Source: Ditibartonella apis (GTDB lineage: Bacteria; Pseudomonadota; Alphaproteobacteria; Rhizobiales; Rhizobiaceae). Taken from it: a stretch of DNA of 64,000 nucleotides. The notes under the pieces were generated by a model. The model was not told the DNA's origin. It saw nothing but the letters and a program-made list of their open reading frames with translations, and did no database searches. Location: positions 124,001 to 188,000 of the forward strand of contig NZ_LXYU01000002.1 in the NCBI RefSeq assembly GCF_001952075.1, written 5' to 3'. Positions 1-9,527 of this stretch are shown piece after piece. How positions within the stretch are numbered: position 1 is the stretch's first letter; each line of letters starts with the position of its first letter. The position numbers and the translations under genes are program-made.

Positions 1-85
1 TTTCGTCAATTACTTGAGCAGTGATTATTTTAAGACGGCGCGCTTCAATTTCACAAAACTCACCGTTCCATTCATTAGTGATCAT
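1..85 (-). CDS. possible 5' end of a gene cut by the left edge
   Basis: From an ATG at 85 on the minus strand the frame stays open to the window edge (28 codons, beginning MITNEWNGEF). It lies 5 bases downstream of the HAD phosphatase stop, so it could be the next gene of that minus-strand operon. No strong ribosome binding site is visible and the fragment is too short to assign to a family. It may be chance. Confidence 0.3.
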   Translation of the reverse strand, partial: MITNEWNGEFCEIEARRLKIITAQVIDE

Positions 86-90
86 TGCTT

Positions 91-795
91 TTAAGATTTC
101 CGATTGATTGTCTTTAAAAGTTCAGGAAGATCGGAGAGCTTTTCGACCTTGAAATAGCGGCCATTGTCATCCGGTTCATCTGCCATTTCATGAACCCAGG
201 TAATATCGTAAGGTATGTAGACTGCAAATGCGCCTGCTTCGAGAGCGGGCAGAACATCCGATTTCAACGAATTACCGACCATTGCAAATTCGTTCTTATT
301 CACTCTGTTGCGTTTTAACAGTTCTTCATAAACGGTTTTGTCTTTATAGCTGACAATTTCAATCGCATCAAAATAGCTTTTTAATCCCGATTTTTCGAGC
401 TTACGGCCTTGTTCGACGAGGTCGCCTTTGCTTATCAGTAGAAGACGGTAATTTTTATGAAGAGCTTCAAGCACTTCAACGACGCCGCCGATCAAATTTA
501 CCGGTTTATCCATCAAGGATTGGCCAAGCGAAATTATCTCTTTCATCTTTGAAGACGGGATAGCCTCGTTATAAACGTGGCTTGCTGTTTCGATCATTGA
601 AAGTGTGAATGACTTGAAACCGTAACCATAAAGACCAAGGTTACGCGCAATTGTCAAAAAAAGTGTGCTTTCAATTATTTCTTTATCGGCACAACTCCCA
701 AGAAGCTGAACAAAATATTGTTCAGCCTCCCGAAATGTTTTCTCGTTATGCCAAAGCGTATCATCGGCATCAAGACCGACAGTTTTGATGCTCAT
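91..795 (-). CDS. HAD-superfamily phosphatase
   Basis: A 234-residue cytoplasmic hydrolase of the haloacid dehalogenase superfamily. Motif I is visible near residue 9 as DADDTLW (nucleophile D, acid/base D two residues on), motif II as the LLLISKG stretch around residues 118-124, and motif III/IV around VGNSLKSDVLPALEAG near residues 173-188. Members dephosphorylate small phosphorylated metabolites; the substrate cannot be read from the sequence. The gene starts 9 bases after the pyrC stop on the same strand, so the two are probably co-transcribed. Confidence 0.85.
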   Translation of the reverse strand: MSIKTVGLDADDTLWHNEKTFREAEQYFVQLLGSCADKEIIESTLFLTIARNLGLYGYGFKSFTLSMIETASHVYNEAIPSSKMKEIISLGQSLMDKPVNLIGGVVEVLEALHKNYRLLLISKGDLVEQGRKLEKSGLKSYFDAIEIVSYKDKTVYEELLKRNRVNKNEFAMVGNSLKSDVLPALEAGAFAVYIPYDITWVHEMADEPDDNGRYFKVEKLSDLPELLKTINRKS

Positions 796-804
796 TTTGA
801 CGCA

Positions 805-2142
805 TCAATTTGTGTGATGTAGGCATTCCAGAAATTCGATCGGCTCGCCGGTCGATGGTGTAACGATTTCACCCTGCCACATAACAGTTTTCCCGCGAAT
901 GATCGTGCCAACCGGCCACCCCTTGACCTTCTTGCCGTCATAAGGTGTCCAACCGGCCTTGGAACCGATTTGTTCGTTGCGGATAATTTCTTCACGCTTC
1001 AAATCGACAATTGTCAGATCGGCATCATATCCGGCCGCAATGCGCCCCTTCCGGCTGATACCGAAAACACGATTGGGACCATGAGAAGTAAGATCGACAA
1101 AGCGTTCCAGCGAAAGCCTGCCAGCGTTGACATGGTCAAGCATAATGGCTGCTGTGGTCTGCACACCGGTCATACCGGAAGGAGAAGCCGGATAAGTTTT
1201 CAGTTTTTCTTCCAATGTGTGTGGTGCATGGTCGGAACCGAGAACGTCAATAATGCCTTGTCTGACGCCATACCATATACCGGCACGATGGCGGCTTTCA
1301 CGGATTGGCGGGTTCATCTGGATGAGTGTACCAAGGCGGGCATAATCATCAGCTGTCAAAGTCAGGTGATGTTGCGTTGCTTCAAGAGTGGCAACATCCT
1401 TATGGTCTTTGAGAAACTCGATTTCCTCGGCTGTCGAAACATGAAGAACGTGAATGCGTGCACCGGTTTTATGTGCAATTTTCACGAGCCTTTTTGTGCA
1501 ACGGAGTGCTGCTTCCACGTCACGCCAGACCGGATGTGATGTTGGATCACCTTCGACACGCAAATGTTTGCGCTCATTTAGCCGTGCTTCATCTTCCGAG
1601 TGGAATGCCGCCCGACGGCGGGTGTGTTCCAGAATTTCTGTAACGCCTTCGTCATCCGCAACAAGCAGATTACCCGTTGATGACCCCATGAATACTTTGA
1701 TACCGGCAGCACCTGGTAAACGTTCAAGTTCGCCCACATCGCGGGCATTTTCATGTGTTCCACCGACCCAGAAAGCAAAGTCGCAATGCATCCGGTGGTA
1801 GCCGCGTTTCACTTTGTCGGCAAGGGCTGCCTCGCTTGTTGTCAATGGATTGGTATTCGGCATTTCAAAAACCGAGGTTACGCCGCCCAATACAGCAGAA
1901 CGCGAACCGGTTTCAAGATCTTCTTTATATTCGCCACCTGGTTCACGAAAATGCACCTGACTATCAATTATACCGGGCAGAATATGAAGTCCCTTGCAGT
2001 CAACCGTTTCACCAGCCGAACAAGCTGATAGATCGCCTATTTCAGCGATGCGTCCATTAACAATGCCAATGTCCCTTTGACCGATACCGTCATGATTGAC
2101 AACTGTTCCACCTTTAAAAATCTTATCAAATGTTCTCGACAT
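805..2142 (-). CDS. pyrC: dihydroorotase
   Basis: An amidohydrolase of the dihydroorotase/allantoinase type (about 445 residues). It closes N-carbamoyl-aspartate to dihydroorotate in pyrimidine synthesis. After a short N-terminal strand domain the metal-binding region reads PGIIDSQVHFREPG, followed by IKVFMGSSTG (a non-lysine-carboxylating variant of the metal-bridging region is possible), HVLHVST and the late DVLGSDHAPH motif. The frame stays open 20 codons further upstream, but an AAGGAGC ribosome site sits just before the ATG at 2142, so that start is chosen. The 5' end is divergent to ygfZ with only about 65 bases between, so both promoters share this gap. Allantoinase is the alternative; pyrE elsewhere in the window favours pyrimidine synthesis. 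Confidence 0.88.
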   Translation of the reverse strand: MSRTFDKIFKGGTVVNHDGIGQRDIGIVNGRIAEIGDLSACSAGETVDCKGLHILPGIIDSQVHFREPGGEYKEDLETGSRSAVLGGVTSVFEMPNTNPLTTSEAALADKVKRGYHRMHCDFAFWVGGTHENARDVGELERLPGAAGIKVFMGSSTGNLLVADDEGVTEILEHTRRRAAFHSEDEARLNERKHLRVEGDPTSHPVWRDVEAALRCTKRLVKIAHKTGARIHVLHVSTAEEIEFLKDHKDVATLEATQHHLTLTADDYARLGTLIQMNPPIRESRHRAGIWYGVRQGIIDVLGSDHAPHTLEEKLKTYPASPSGMTGVQTTAAIMLDHVNAGRLSLERFVDLTSHGPNRVFGISRKGRIAAGYDADLTIVDLKREEIIRNEQIGSKAGWTPYDGKKVKGWPVGTIIRGKTVMWQGEIVTPSTGEPIEFLECLHHTN

Positions 2143-2207
2143 TACTTTTGCTCCTTGCAGCCCATAACTATACCGATTACGTAAATGCGAGAAGAAAGGC
2201 AAGGAAA

Positions 2208-3083
2208 ATGGTCGAAAATCACTGCTCGCTCACCCTCGAAAACCGCCGTGTATTGACGATTACAGGCGAAGATAGAACGCATTTTCTGGAACGGTTGATC
2301 ACCACCGATGTTGAAAAAATAGGTGCCGGAGAAATGGTGGCCGGTGCGCTGCTGTCGCCGCAAGGGAAGGTGATTTTCGACTTTCTGATCGGTCGTATTG
2401 ACGACAGTTTCGTCATTGATATTTCGGCCGACCTTGCCGACAGTTTCAAAAAACGTCTAAACCTTTATCGTTTGCGGTCGAAAGTCGAAATTAGTGAGTC
2501 TCCTGAATCGGTTATAGGGATTTCTTGGCAAAATGATTCACTTACTTCAGAAAGTGATTCAAGTTTTGCCGATAAACGTTTTCCAGCAGAAGAAAAAGTC
2601 ACCCGCTTTTACGGGAAAAACATAACCGCCCTCCCCTTTTTGCAAAGCTCGTCCGATCAGTGGGATCTTCTGCGCATAAAATATGGAATTGCCGAAAGTG
2701 GAAAAGATTTCAAAATTGGCGAGGTGTTCCCGCACGATATCAATTTTGATCAAACCGGTGCCATTTCCTATAAAAAAGGCTGTTATATCGGTCAGGAAGT
2801 GGTTTCCCGTATGCACCATAGAGGCACAATTCGCCGCAGGATGTTGGTCGTCGAAGGTGAAGACAATCTCCCTGCCACAGGCTCTATTGAATGTGAGGGA
2901 AAAACAATTGGCAATCTTGGTACAGTCATCGGCAAACACGCCTCGGCAATTGTGCGGATTGACAAGGTAAAGGCCGGCATTGACAAAAACGTTCCTTTTT
3001 TCGTGGAAAATGTGCCGGTCACTCTGACAATTGCACCCAATATGAATTACGGTTTTCCGGAAGATGTGTCGGAAGGTGAATAA
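2208..3083 (+). CDS. ygfZ: folate-binding YgfZ/CAF17-type protein
   Basis: This 291-residue protein belongs to the folate-binding YgfZ (CAF17/IBA57-related) family, which helps maintain certain Fe-S enzymes and, in E. coli, MiaB-dependent tRNA modification. The family signature KGCYIGQEVVSRMHHRG is plain in the second half, and the N-terminal GcvT-like fold begins LTLENRRVLTITGEDRTHFL. The frame is open from 2130, but AAGG at 2201 and the ATG at 2208 give the better start. Its stop abuts the ATG of the HD gene, so ygfZ, the HD gene and the phosphatase gene form one operon. Confidence 0.9.
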   Translation: MVENHCSLTLENRRVLTITGEDRTHFLERLITTDVEKIGAGEMVAGALLSPQGKVIFDFLIGRIDDSFVIDISADLADSFKKRLNLYRLRSKVEISESPESVIGISWQNDSLTSESDSSFADKRFPAEEKVTRFYGKNITALPFLQSSSDQWDLLRIKYGIAESGKDFKIGEVFPHDINFDQTGAISYKKGCYIGQEVVSRMHHRGTIRRRMLVVEGEDNLPATGSIECEGKTIGNLGTVIGKHASAIVRIDKVKAGIDKNVPFFVENVPVTLTIAPNMNYGFPEDVSEGE

Positions 3084-3704
3084 ATGGCTGACGCCGAAAT
3101 AACAAGGACAGGAGAAGCACGTGCATGGCAACGTATGTTGTCGGGACGCAGGCTTGACCTCATAAATCCCTCTCCTCTTGATGTCGAAATTACCGACATT
3201 GCTCACGGTCTTGCGCGTGTCGCCCGTTGGAACGGACAAACAAAAGGTGAATATGCCTATTCGGTTGCCCAACATTCTTTGCTGGTCGAGAAACTGTACC
3301 GTCGCTTATTTCCCGATGCCGCGGCTGATGAAAAGCAACTCGCACTCCTCCACGACGCCCCCGAATACGTCATTGGCGATATGATTTCTCCTTTTAAAGC
3401 GGTTATGGGTGGCAGCTATGAGGTAATTGAAAAAAGGCTCGAAGATGCTATCCGCATCCGCTTCGGCCTTCCGACCGAACTTCGGGCAAAAATCGTCAAA
3501 CAATTAAAACAAGCCGATCGAATAGCAGCCTATTTTGAAGCAAGCACTCTTGCCGGATTCAGCAAGGAAGAAGCAATCCGGTATTTCGGCGAGCCGGAAA
3601 CGATAAAACCGCAAGGACTTGATCTTGTCGCGCGACCTACACCCCAAATTGAAGGCTCGTTTTTAGCCCGTTTCAATGCTATTGAAAAAGAAAGAGCCCA
3701 GTGA
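3084..3704 (+). CDS. HD-domain phosphohydrolase (YfbR-like)
   Basis: A 206-residue HD-domain metal-dependent phosphohydrolase. The metal ligands are visible as a histidine in SVAQHSLLV (about residue 59), the HD pair in ALLHDAPEYVIGDM (about residues 90-91) and a later aspartate in KQADRIAAYFEAS. The arrangement matches the YfbR/YedJ-like group, which hydrolyses nucleotides, but the substrate is not determinable here. It begins at the base after the ygfZ stop and overlaps the next gene by one base (TGATG), which indicates translational coupling. Confidence 0.85.
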   Translation: MADAEITRTGEARAWQRMLSGRRLDLINPSPLDVEITDIAHGLARVARWNGQTKGEYAYSVAQHSLLVEKLYRRLFPDAAADEKQLALLHDAPEYVIGDMISPFKAVMGGSYEVIEKRLEDAIRIRFGLPTELRAKIVKQLKQADRIAAYFEASTLAGFSKEEAIRYFGEPETIKPQGLDLVARPTPQIEGSFLARFNAIEKERAQ

Positions 3705-4219
3705 TGGCATATCTTGTTGTTTCCCCGCTTTCGAAACTCGCAGAGACTGCAATACGCTACCAACCACGCGAACTCATCACTTTGATGAACAAGGGCACGC
3801 CTATGGAACGCCCTGCTATGATTGCAGAAAATCGCCATTATTTTCTTGAATTCAATGACATTAACGAGCCTCAGGAAGGGCTTATTGCCCCGAGTGAAAC
3901 CGAAATTTATAAACTTCTTGAAATCGCAAAAAACTGGAACCGTTCCTATCCGCTCCTTATAAACTGCTATATGGGGATTTCACGGTCAACTGCAGCAGCT
4001 TTTGTCATTGCCTGCGCTCTTGAACAGAAAAAAACTGAAGCCGCAATTGCCCGACTTTTGAGAAAAAATTCGCCAACCGCCACACCTAACAAATTAATGG
4101 TCGAGCTTGCCGACAAAATCCTTGATCGTGGCGGGCGTATGAGTTCTGCTATTTTCGATATCGGCCGTGGTGCCGAAGCATTTGAAGGAACGCCTTTCAT
4201 CCTACCCGTCGAGGCTTAA
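3704..4219 (+). CDS. protein-tyrosine-phosphatase-like protein
   Basis: About 171 residues. A CX5R phosphatase loop is visible as CYMGISRS around residues 86-93, the signature of cysteine-based tyrosine/dual-specificity phosphatases, and it is followed by a helix rich in alanine. Similar short proteins are widespread in rhizobia next to YgfZ and HD genes. Start choice is ATG at 3704 (overlapping the HD gene stop), with GTG at 3701 as an alternative. The natural substrate is unknown. Confidence 0.8.
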   Translation: MAYLVVSPLSKLAETAIRYQPRELITLMNKGTPMERPAMIAENRHYFLEFNDINEPQEGLIAPSETEIYKLLEIAKNWNRSYPLLINCYMGISRSTAAAFVIACALEQKKTEAAIARLLRKNSPTATPNKLMVELADKILDRGGRMSSAIFDIGRGAEAFEGTPFILPVEA

Positions 4220-4291
4220 TCGCTCCGGATGGGCAATATATCCTTCAAAATTAGCTTTTTTCACGCTTACTGTTATCAATAGAAAAGTAAA

Positions 4292-5113
4292 TTATTCGTC
4301 GGGCTTTGAATAAGTCTCGTTTTCCCCGGGAAATGAACGTGTTTTCACGTCGTTTGCATAATGGTTGATAGCTTCAGCCATTTGCTCTTCGAGATTGGAA
4401 TAACGGCGAACAAACTTCGGAACAATTTCGCCAAAGCCAAGCATGTCTTCCGTCACAAGAAGTTGCCCGTCACATTGGTTGGAAGCCCCTATTCCAATCG
4501 TCGGGATAAACAGATCACGTGTGATTTTTGCCGCCAGAGGTTCGACAACACCTTCAACAACAATAGCAAAAGCACCGGCTTCGGCGATGGCTGATGCGTC
4601 ACTTTCAATACGTGGCCAGTCACTTTGATGACAGCCTTGAATTTTAAATCCGCCGAGATTTCTCACCGATTGTTCCATCAAGCCGACATGCCCCATAACA
4701 GGGATTCCGCGACGTGACAAAAAGCGCACCGTCTTTGCCATTTCGGCGCCGCCCTCAATTTTGACTGCACCACAACCGGTCTCGGCGAGGATGCGAGAAG
4801 CATTTGAAAAAGCGTGCTCGGGACTTTTTTCGTAAGAACCAAACGGCATATCAACGACCACAAGAGCATGCTTCGAACCACGCATCACTGCTTGTCCGTG
4901 GAGGATCATCATATCGACAGTGACTGGCAAAGTTGTTTCAAAACCATAAAACACTGTCCCCACGCTATCACCCACAAGCAGAAAATCACAACAGGGGTCG
5001 GCAATGCGTGCGCCAAATGAGGAATAGGCAGTTAATGAAACAATTGGTTCGCCACCTTTTTTCGCCCTGATTTCCGGTACTGTTACGCGCGTTTCCTTAT
5101 TGTAGCTGCTCAC
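4292..5113 (-). CDS. panB: 3-methyl-2-oxobutanoate hydroxymethyltransferase
   Basis: PanB (273 residues, the usual length) makes ketopantoate from 2-oxoisovalerate and methylenetetrahydrofolate, the first committed step of pantothenate synthesis. Recognisable blocks are [27 protein letters not shown] (metal-binding aspartate), [11 protein letters not shown] and [11 protein letters not shown], then [11 protein letters not shown]. In related genomes panB is often next to panC; here no panC lies on either side, so the partner must be elsewhere or absent. Confidence 0.95.
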   Translation of the reverse strand: MSSYNKETRVTVPEIRAKKGGEPIVSLTAYSSFGARIADPCCDFLLVGDSVGTVFYGFETTLPVTVDMMILHGQAVMRGSKHALVVVDMPFGSYEKSPEHAFSNASRILAETGCGAVKIEGGAEMAKTVRFLSRRGIPVMGHVGLMEQSVRNLGGFKIQGCHQSDWPRIESDASAIAEAGAFAIVVEGVVEPLAAKITRDLFIPTIGIGASNQCDGQLLVTEDMLGFGEIVPKFVRRYSNLEEQMAEAINHYANDVKTRSFPGENETYSKPDE

Positions 5114-6048
5114 TCTTCGTCACCCTTTTTGAATAGACTATCGGTGTATAAATCTGACAGAAGCAAAAGACTTGGTCAACGAGGCGATAACAGACTTTTC
5201 AATCCGATCTTCCTTGTTTTTCCGCGTCGGGGCGATAAAAATTGAAATTTAAAAACTAACGATTGTTCACGGTGGCGATTGACTGAAATTGTATGATGAA
5301 CGTCTTTATTTTTTGCTCTACTGAAGCTCTCCTGCCTTTTAAACGACATTCATTATTTCAAAAACATTTGATGCGCACCCGTCCGTCTGAAGGTGTTTCA
5401 ATTTACTGTTTTGAAAGGTAAGACTGACCGTTTCTTCTATTTGCTGTAAAAATCGGCAGCACGTGCCAGAAAGAAATGCTAACGTCTCTGACGCAACCGC
5501 ATCACACCAGCCCGTTCTAATCCTTCTGACACAAGGCAATAAATTTTGGCTGGTAAATTTGGATATTTTTTTTCACGATTATTTTTATACTGCAATAATA
5601 AAAATGACGGTATGTCAGGCAACATACCAGTTTTTCTAAATCATTGCGGCGGGAAAAAACCAAAACATCTGCAACTATTGCGTTTGTCCACCCTTGGGTT
5701 CTTAAAAGTACCGTGCAAGAACAAAATTGAAAACAGTATTTTCAAAAAAGATACGCAATTTAAAAAACGATTGCATAAGCTCTATAGACATCGCTCGTGA
5801 CGAGCCGGTTCGAAGACGCAAGAATTGTACTCATACCCTGCGGATGGCTTTTCTCCAAGAGATCTCGGCTGTCCGGCCATTACGATATGAAATCAATCAA
5901 ACAACGGTTTAATTGCCGATTTTTGTCCTGGAATCAAGCTCCAGCCGAGACAAAGCGCTACCAATGGCCTTCGAGCGACCCCACTGCTAGCGCTTTTCGA
6001 TGGTCTTAAAATTTGCCGAAATGGTTCTGACATGAACAATTACGGAAT
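5114..6048. other. gene-poor gap of about 930 bases
   Basis: Between panB and the heme-binding-like gene I see no convincing gene, tRNA or terminator. Short open frames of 60-85 codons exist on both strands but show no family pattern, no good ribosome sites and overlap each other. The stretch could be decayed coding sequence or hold an unrecognised small RNA. Confidence 0.5.
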
Positions 6049-6564
6049 CTATTTCGTAGGAACAACGCCGTAGCCGGCAACCATTGCTTCTGCAATCTTG
6101 ACTTCCATTGCGTTTGTCGCACCGCTTACACCAACAGCCCCCACAACAACATCGTTATTCGTAACAGGTACTCCACCGCCGAGTGGAACCATATGAGGTG
6201 TATTTGCAATAGCCGGTTCATCTCCATTGACGCGTTGCATATTGACTGATGTTTTCACTCTGAAAAGTGCCGCCGATTTTGCCTTTGCTATCGCAGCATC
6301 AACACAACCATAAGGTGCACGATCCATGCGGTCGAATGTAATGAGGCTACCACTCGGATCAACAACAGCCATACAGACATTAACTTTCAATGTATCAGCC
6401 GACGTATGCCCTTTGGCAATCAGGCTGCGCGCATCGTCAAGAGAGAGCATGGATGTCGTATACTCGGCTATTGCGGCTGAAGAAAAGATAGATGCTACAA
6501 ATGCCAAACAGATTAATTTTCTCGACGTTTTTTTCATTGGTTTATCCATTAGAGTGATGTTCAT
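6049..6564 (-). CDS. exported GlcG/HbpS-family (DUF336) heme-binding-like protein
   Basis: A 171-residue protein with an N-terminal signal peptide (lysine-rich start, hydrophobic LICLAFVASIFSSAAIA) and a GlcG/HbpS domain. Family features are the LSLDDARSLI start, AVVDPSGSLITFDRMD, DAAIAKAKSAALFR, the glycine-rich PLGGGVPV and GAVGVSGA near the end. Some members bind or degrade heme (HbpS); others sit in glycolate-type operons. With its export signal it probably works in the periplasm. The start may be codon 1, 6 or 10; none has a strong ribosome site. It stands alone between long AT-rich gaps. Confidence 0.82.
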   Translation of the reverse strand: MNITLMDKPMKKTSRKLICLAFVASIFSSAAIAEYTTSMLSLDDARSLIAKGHTSADTLKVNVCMAVVDPSGSLITFDRMDRAPYGCVDAAIAKAKSAALFRVKTSVNMQRVNGDEPAIANTPHMVPLGGGVPVTNNDVVVGAVGVSGATNAMEVKIAEAMVAGYGVVPTK

Positions 6565-7176
6565 TGTTCATAATGATAATCGGAAAGCAGTTTCTTGCAA
6601 CAGAAAGCTCGGAAAACGCTACAACTATCATTCAAAATTTCGGATTATTTATGATGTTTTTATCAAATTCGAAAAGTGAATTTGTCAGTATTTTTAACTT
6701 AAAAATAGCCATATTTAATGTAAGTATGGATATTTTAAAAAACATTAACTATAATTATTTTAATTTAATTTTAAATTATATGTCTTTTTTATATTTATTA
6801 ATTTCATTGATTTATATTAATGATTATTTTAGTTATATTTAAATTATTCAAATTAGATAAGATATTATTTTTATAATTAATATTATTAAATTAAAAAATT
6901 ACCAGAAACAAAAATAACAACAAATTGAAAAACTATTCCCGCCAATTGGAAAAGACGAGCCTACAAACGTTCGGTTTCCATCTTTTTTGAGTCGCTCAGG
7001 ATTGGACAGGCATTGGTCAGACAAATTTTCTCTACCCGAATTTTTGGCATTCTCGCTTTCGTTCCAATATTTCATACAAAATGAGGATGGCAATCAATAC
7101 AAGACTATTATAGCCCGTGTTGAGTTCCGCGTGATCAAACGGTCTATGAACACTTGAAAGTGTACAGATTTATCTT
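6565..7176. other. very AT-rich intergenic gap
   Basis: About 600 bases, extremely AT-rich between roughly 6640 and 6900 with runs of A/T and no codon structure. A 64-codon minus-strand frame at 6899-7093 resembles no family I know. I see no RNA gene or clear terminator. Confidence 0.5.
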
Positions 7177-7911
7177 TCAACCTTTATGAAAAAAGCGGGA
7201 AAGAGATTCGACAAAACTGGCCCGAACTTCCGGTGGTTCAATTCCGCGGGCATTCCAGACATTACGGGTTAAAAAATATCCGGTTAAAAGAAAGCCTTGT
7301 TTGATATCTTCAAAATTTTCTGGTCGCTCGGAACTTTTTAACAAAAATTCCGGAAGCGGCAATAATTTGTCTTTCCATGGTTCTCCTGCCTCGGCACAAA
7401 TGGCCCGTGCCGATTTCGGAGAGACATATTTGAGGTTGTCGCGTTTTCCGGTTGCGCCACATTTTGACAGATCAAGGCCGAAGCCCACAGCCTCCAACAA
7501 TTTTATTTCGAATCTCACCATCAATTCGCCGGTAATAAGCTCGTCGTCGATATTGTTGATCAGAAGCTCTAATATATCATAAAGTGCGGGATAAGGGTCG
7601 CGTTCAGGAAGAAGTCTGATATGAGCTGCCGCCAATTGCAACGCATAAAGTGCATGCGGTTCCAACATCATACGGGAAGCATTGAAATCAACCGGCTCGA
7701 TTTTAAATATACCAAGATGTTCATCGAGCCTTGCCCACCAGTCGGCAATGACTTTGTTTCCAGGCTGAAGGACAGCACTCATCTTGCGGGATCTTCCACC
7801 TTTGACCAATCCCATATGACGACCGTGCGAACGGGTCATCACTTCAACTATGGCGCTCGTTTCACCATGTTGTCTGGTACCAAGAATAAACGCCTGTTCT
7901 TTCCATTCCAT
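7177..7911 (-). CDS. recO: DNA repair protein RecO
   Basis: RecO (244 residues) anneals single strands and loads RecA with RecR in the RecFOR pathway. The N-terminal OB-fold starts EWKEQAFILGTRQHGETSAIVEVMTRSHG, which is typical, followed by a helical domain (HALYALQLAAAHIRLLPERDPYP). The zinc-finger cysteines of some RecO proteins are not all present, as is common in alphaproteobacteria. It is the last gene of the operon and starts 2 bases after the era stop. Confidence 0.95.
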   Translation of the reverse strand: MEWKEQAFILGTRQHGETSAIVEVMTRSHGRHMGLVKGGRSRKMSAVLQPGNKVIADWWARLDEHLGIFKIEPVDFNASRMMLEPHALYALQLAAAHIRLLPERDPYPALYDILELLINNIDDELITGELMVRFEIKLLEAVGFGLDLSKCGATGKRDNLKYVSPKSARAICAEAGEPWKDKLLPLPEFLLKSSERPENFEDIKQGFLLTGYFLTRNVWNARGIEPPEVRASFVESLSRFFHKG

Positions 7912-7913
7912 CG

Positions 7914-8819
7914 TTAATTAGAATAGTCCAATCCCATTTCGCGATAGCGTTCCGGATCATCGCTCCAATGGTCGCGTACTTTGACAAATAAAAAAAGATG
8001 AACCTTTTGTTCGAGGATTTCCATCAGCTCTTTTCGTGCCGCCTGTCCTATCGCTTTGATCGTTTCGCCTTTTGTGCCCAGAACAATCTTTTTCTGCCCC
8101 TCGCGTTCAACATAGATGACCTGGTTGATTTTTACAGAGCCATCGGGCCTTTCTTCCCAGCTTTCGGTTTCTACCGTGGAAGCATAGGGCAATTCGTTAT
8201 GCAGTCGCATATAAAGTTTTTCGCGGGTAATTTCTGCTGCCAATTGACGCATCGGCATATCCGATATCTGATCTTCCGGATAGTACCATGGGCCCTCGGG
8301 TAGCTTTTTAGCCAGATAATCAAGAAGGTCATCGCAACCGGTGCCCTTCAATGCGGAAATCATGAACGTTTCGGAAAATTGCTGGCCTTCATTCAACTTC
8401 TTCGCAAGTTCGAGAAGTGAAGGACGCGGCACAGAATCCACTTTGTTGATAACCAGTATCTTTTCCTGTTTTACCTTGGAAAGAGACGCAAAAACTTCTT
8501 CGGTTTCTTCATCCGGTCCCTTTGCCGCATCCACAAGGACAAGGACCATATCGGCATCTTTCGCACCACTCCATGCGGTTGTGACCATTGCCCGATCAAG
8601 TCGCCTTTTAGGGGTAAAAATACCTGGTGTATCGACAAGCACAATCTGGGTATTGTTGTGAGTGATGATACCACGAATAAGTGCGCGTGTTGTTTGCACT
8701 TTATGGGTAACAATGGAAACTTTTGTCCCCACCAGCCGGTTGACAAGAGTGGATTTGCCGACATTCGGTGCACCGATCAAGGCAACAAAACCGGAATGTG
8801 TTTTATTATCATTATTCAT
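7914..8819 (-). CDS. era: ribosome-assembly GTPase Era
   Basis: Era (301 residues from the start chosen here) binds the 3' end of 16S rRNA and acts in 30S maturation. G1 is GAPNVGKSTLVNRL, G3 is VDTPGIF, G4 is NKVDS, and a C-terminal KH domain carries VLGTKGETIKAIGQAARKEL. The frame is open 40 codons further, but ATG at 8819 gives the family length and a short overlap with the end of rnc, as expected for this operon. Confidence 0.96.
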   Translation of the reverse strand: MNNDNKTHSGFVALIGAPNVGKSTLVNRLVGTKVSIVTHKVQTTRALIRGIITHNNTQIVLVDTPGIFTPKRRLDRAMVTTAWSGAKDADMVLVLVDAAKGPDEETEEVFASLSKVKQEKILVINKVDSVPRPSLLELAKKLNEGQQFSETFMISALKGTGCDDLLDYLAKKLPEGPWYYPEDQISDMPMRQLAAEITREKLYMRLHNELPYASTVETESWEERPDGSVKINQVIYVEREGQKKIVLGTKGETIKAIGQAARKELMEILEQKVHLFLFVKVRDHWSDDPERYREMGLDYSN

Positions 8820-9525
8820 TATTCTGGCTTTCGGTGTCTTTCCATACGCCTTCGCGCACAAGGAGTTTTTCTGCTGCATGGCGCTCCGCCTCGCGCTTGG
8901 AACGGCCACGCCCCGTTTCCGGTGCAAATCCCGAGACACGCACTTCTATATCAAAAATCGGGTCATGGTCAGGCCCGTGGCGTTTTACAACGCGATATTG
9001 CGGTTGGGCGCCATTTTGCGTGTGCGCCCATTCCTGCAATTCTGTTTTTGCGTCTCTTCGCGCTGCTCCCGATTGTCTGGCACGCTCTTCCCAATACCGT
9101 CGGATAAACGGACGGACTGCATCCAGTCCACCATCAAGATACATTGCTGCGATAAGCGCTTCGACAACATCGGCATGCATATTTGCCAAACGCCGTTCGT
9201 CAAGATTTTTCATTTCCGCACCGACATAAACAATATCGGGCAAGCCGATTTCCTGTGCAATTTCTGCACAAGTTGCGGCATTGACCAAACCGTTCAATCT
9301 CACAGAAAGCTCGCCTTCGCTCGCGCGGGGATAAAAACCGAAAAGCATTTCGGAGACGAGAAGCCCCAATACTCTATCGCCCAAAAACTCCAACCGTTCA
9401 TAATTGCCATGTGTCTGATCCTGAACACTCGAATGGGTCAGTGCGCGTCTTAAACGCTCTTCGTTCAGAAACTTGTGGCCCGTCGATTTTTCCAGTTTTT
9501 CGACTTTTTGTTGGTTCATCTTCAT
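8812..9525 (-). CDS. rnc: ribonuclease III
   Basis: RNase III (237 residues) cleaves double-stranded RNA in rRNA and mRNA processing. The catalytic signature ERLEFLGDRVLGLLVSE is present near residues 43-59, a second acidic helix includes DVVEALIAAMYLDGG, and a C-terminal double-stranded RNA-binding domain ends in GRGRSKREAERHAAEKLL. It overlaps era by 8 bases and starts 2 bases after lepB. Confidence 0.97.
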   Translation of the reverse strand: MKMNQQKVEKLEKSTGHKFLNEERLRRALTHSSVQDQTHGNYERLEFLGDRVLGLLVSEMLFGFYPRASEGELSVRLNGLVNAATCAEIAQEIGLPDIVYVGAEMKNLDERRLANMHADVVEALIAAMYLDGGLDAVRPFIRRYWEERARQSGAARRDAKTELQEWAHTQNGAQPQYRVVKRHGPDHDPIFDIEVRVSGFAPETGRGRSKREAERHAAEKLLVREGVWKDTESQNNE

Positions 9526-9527
9526 AC

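Noticed and set aside
2559..3275. 238-codon open frame antisense to ygfZ and the HD gene
   Set aside because: It overlaps two well-supported genes, is cysteine/histidine-rich and resembles no family.
5339..6009. Short frames in the panB downstream gap (66, 84 and 70 codons)
   Set aside because: No conserved motif, no ribosome sites, overlapping on both strands.
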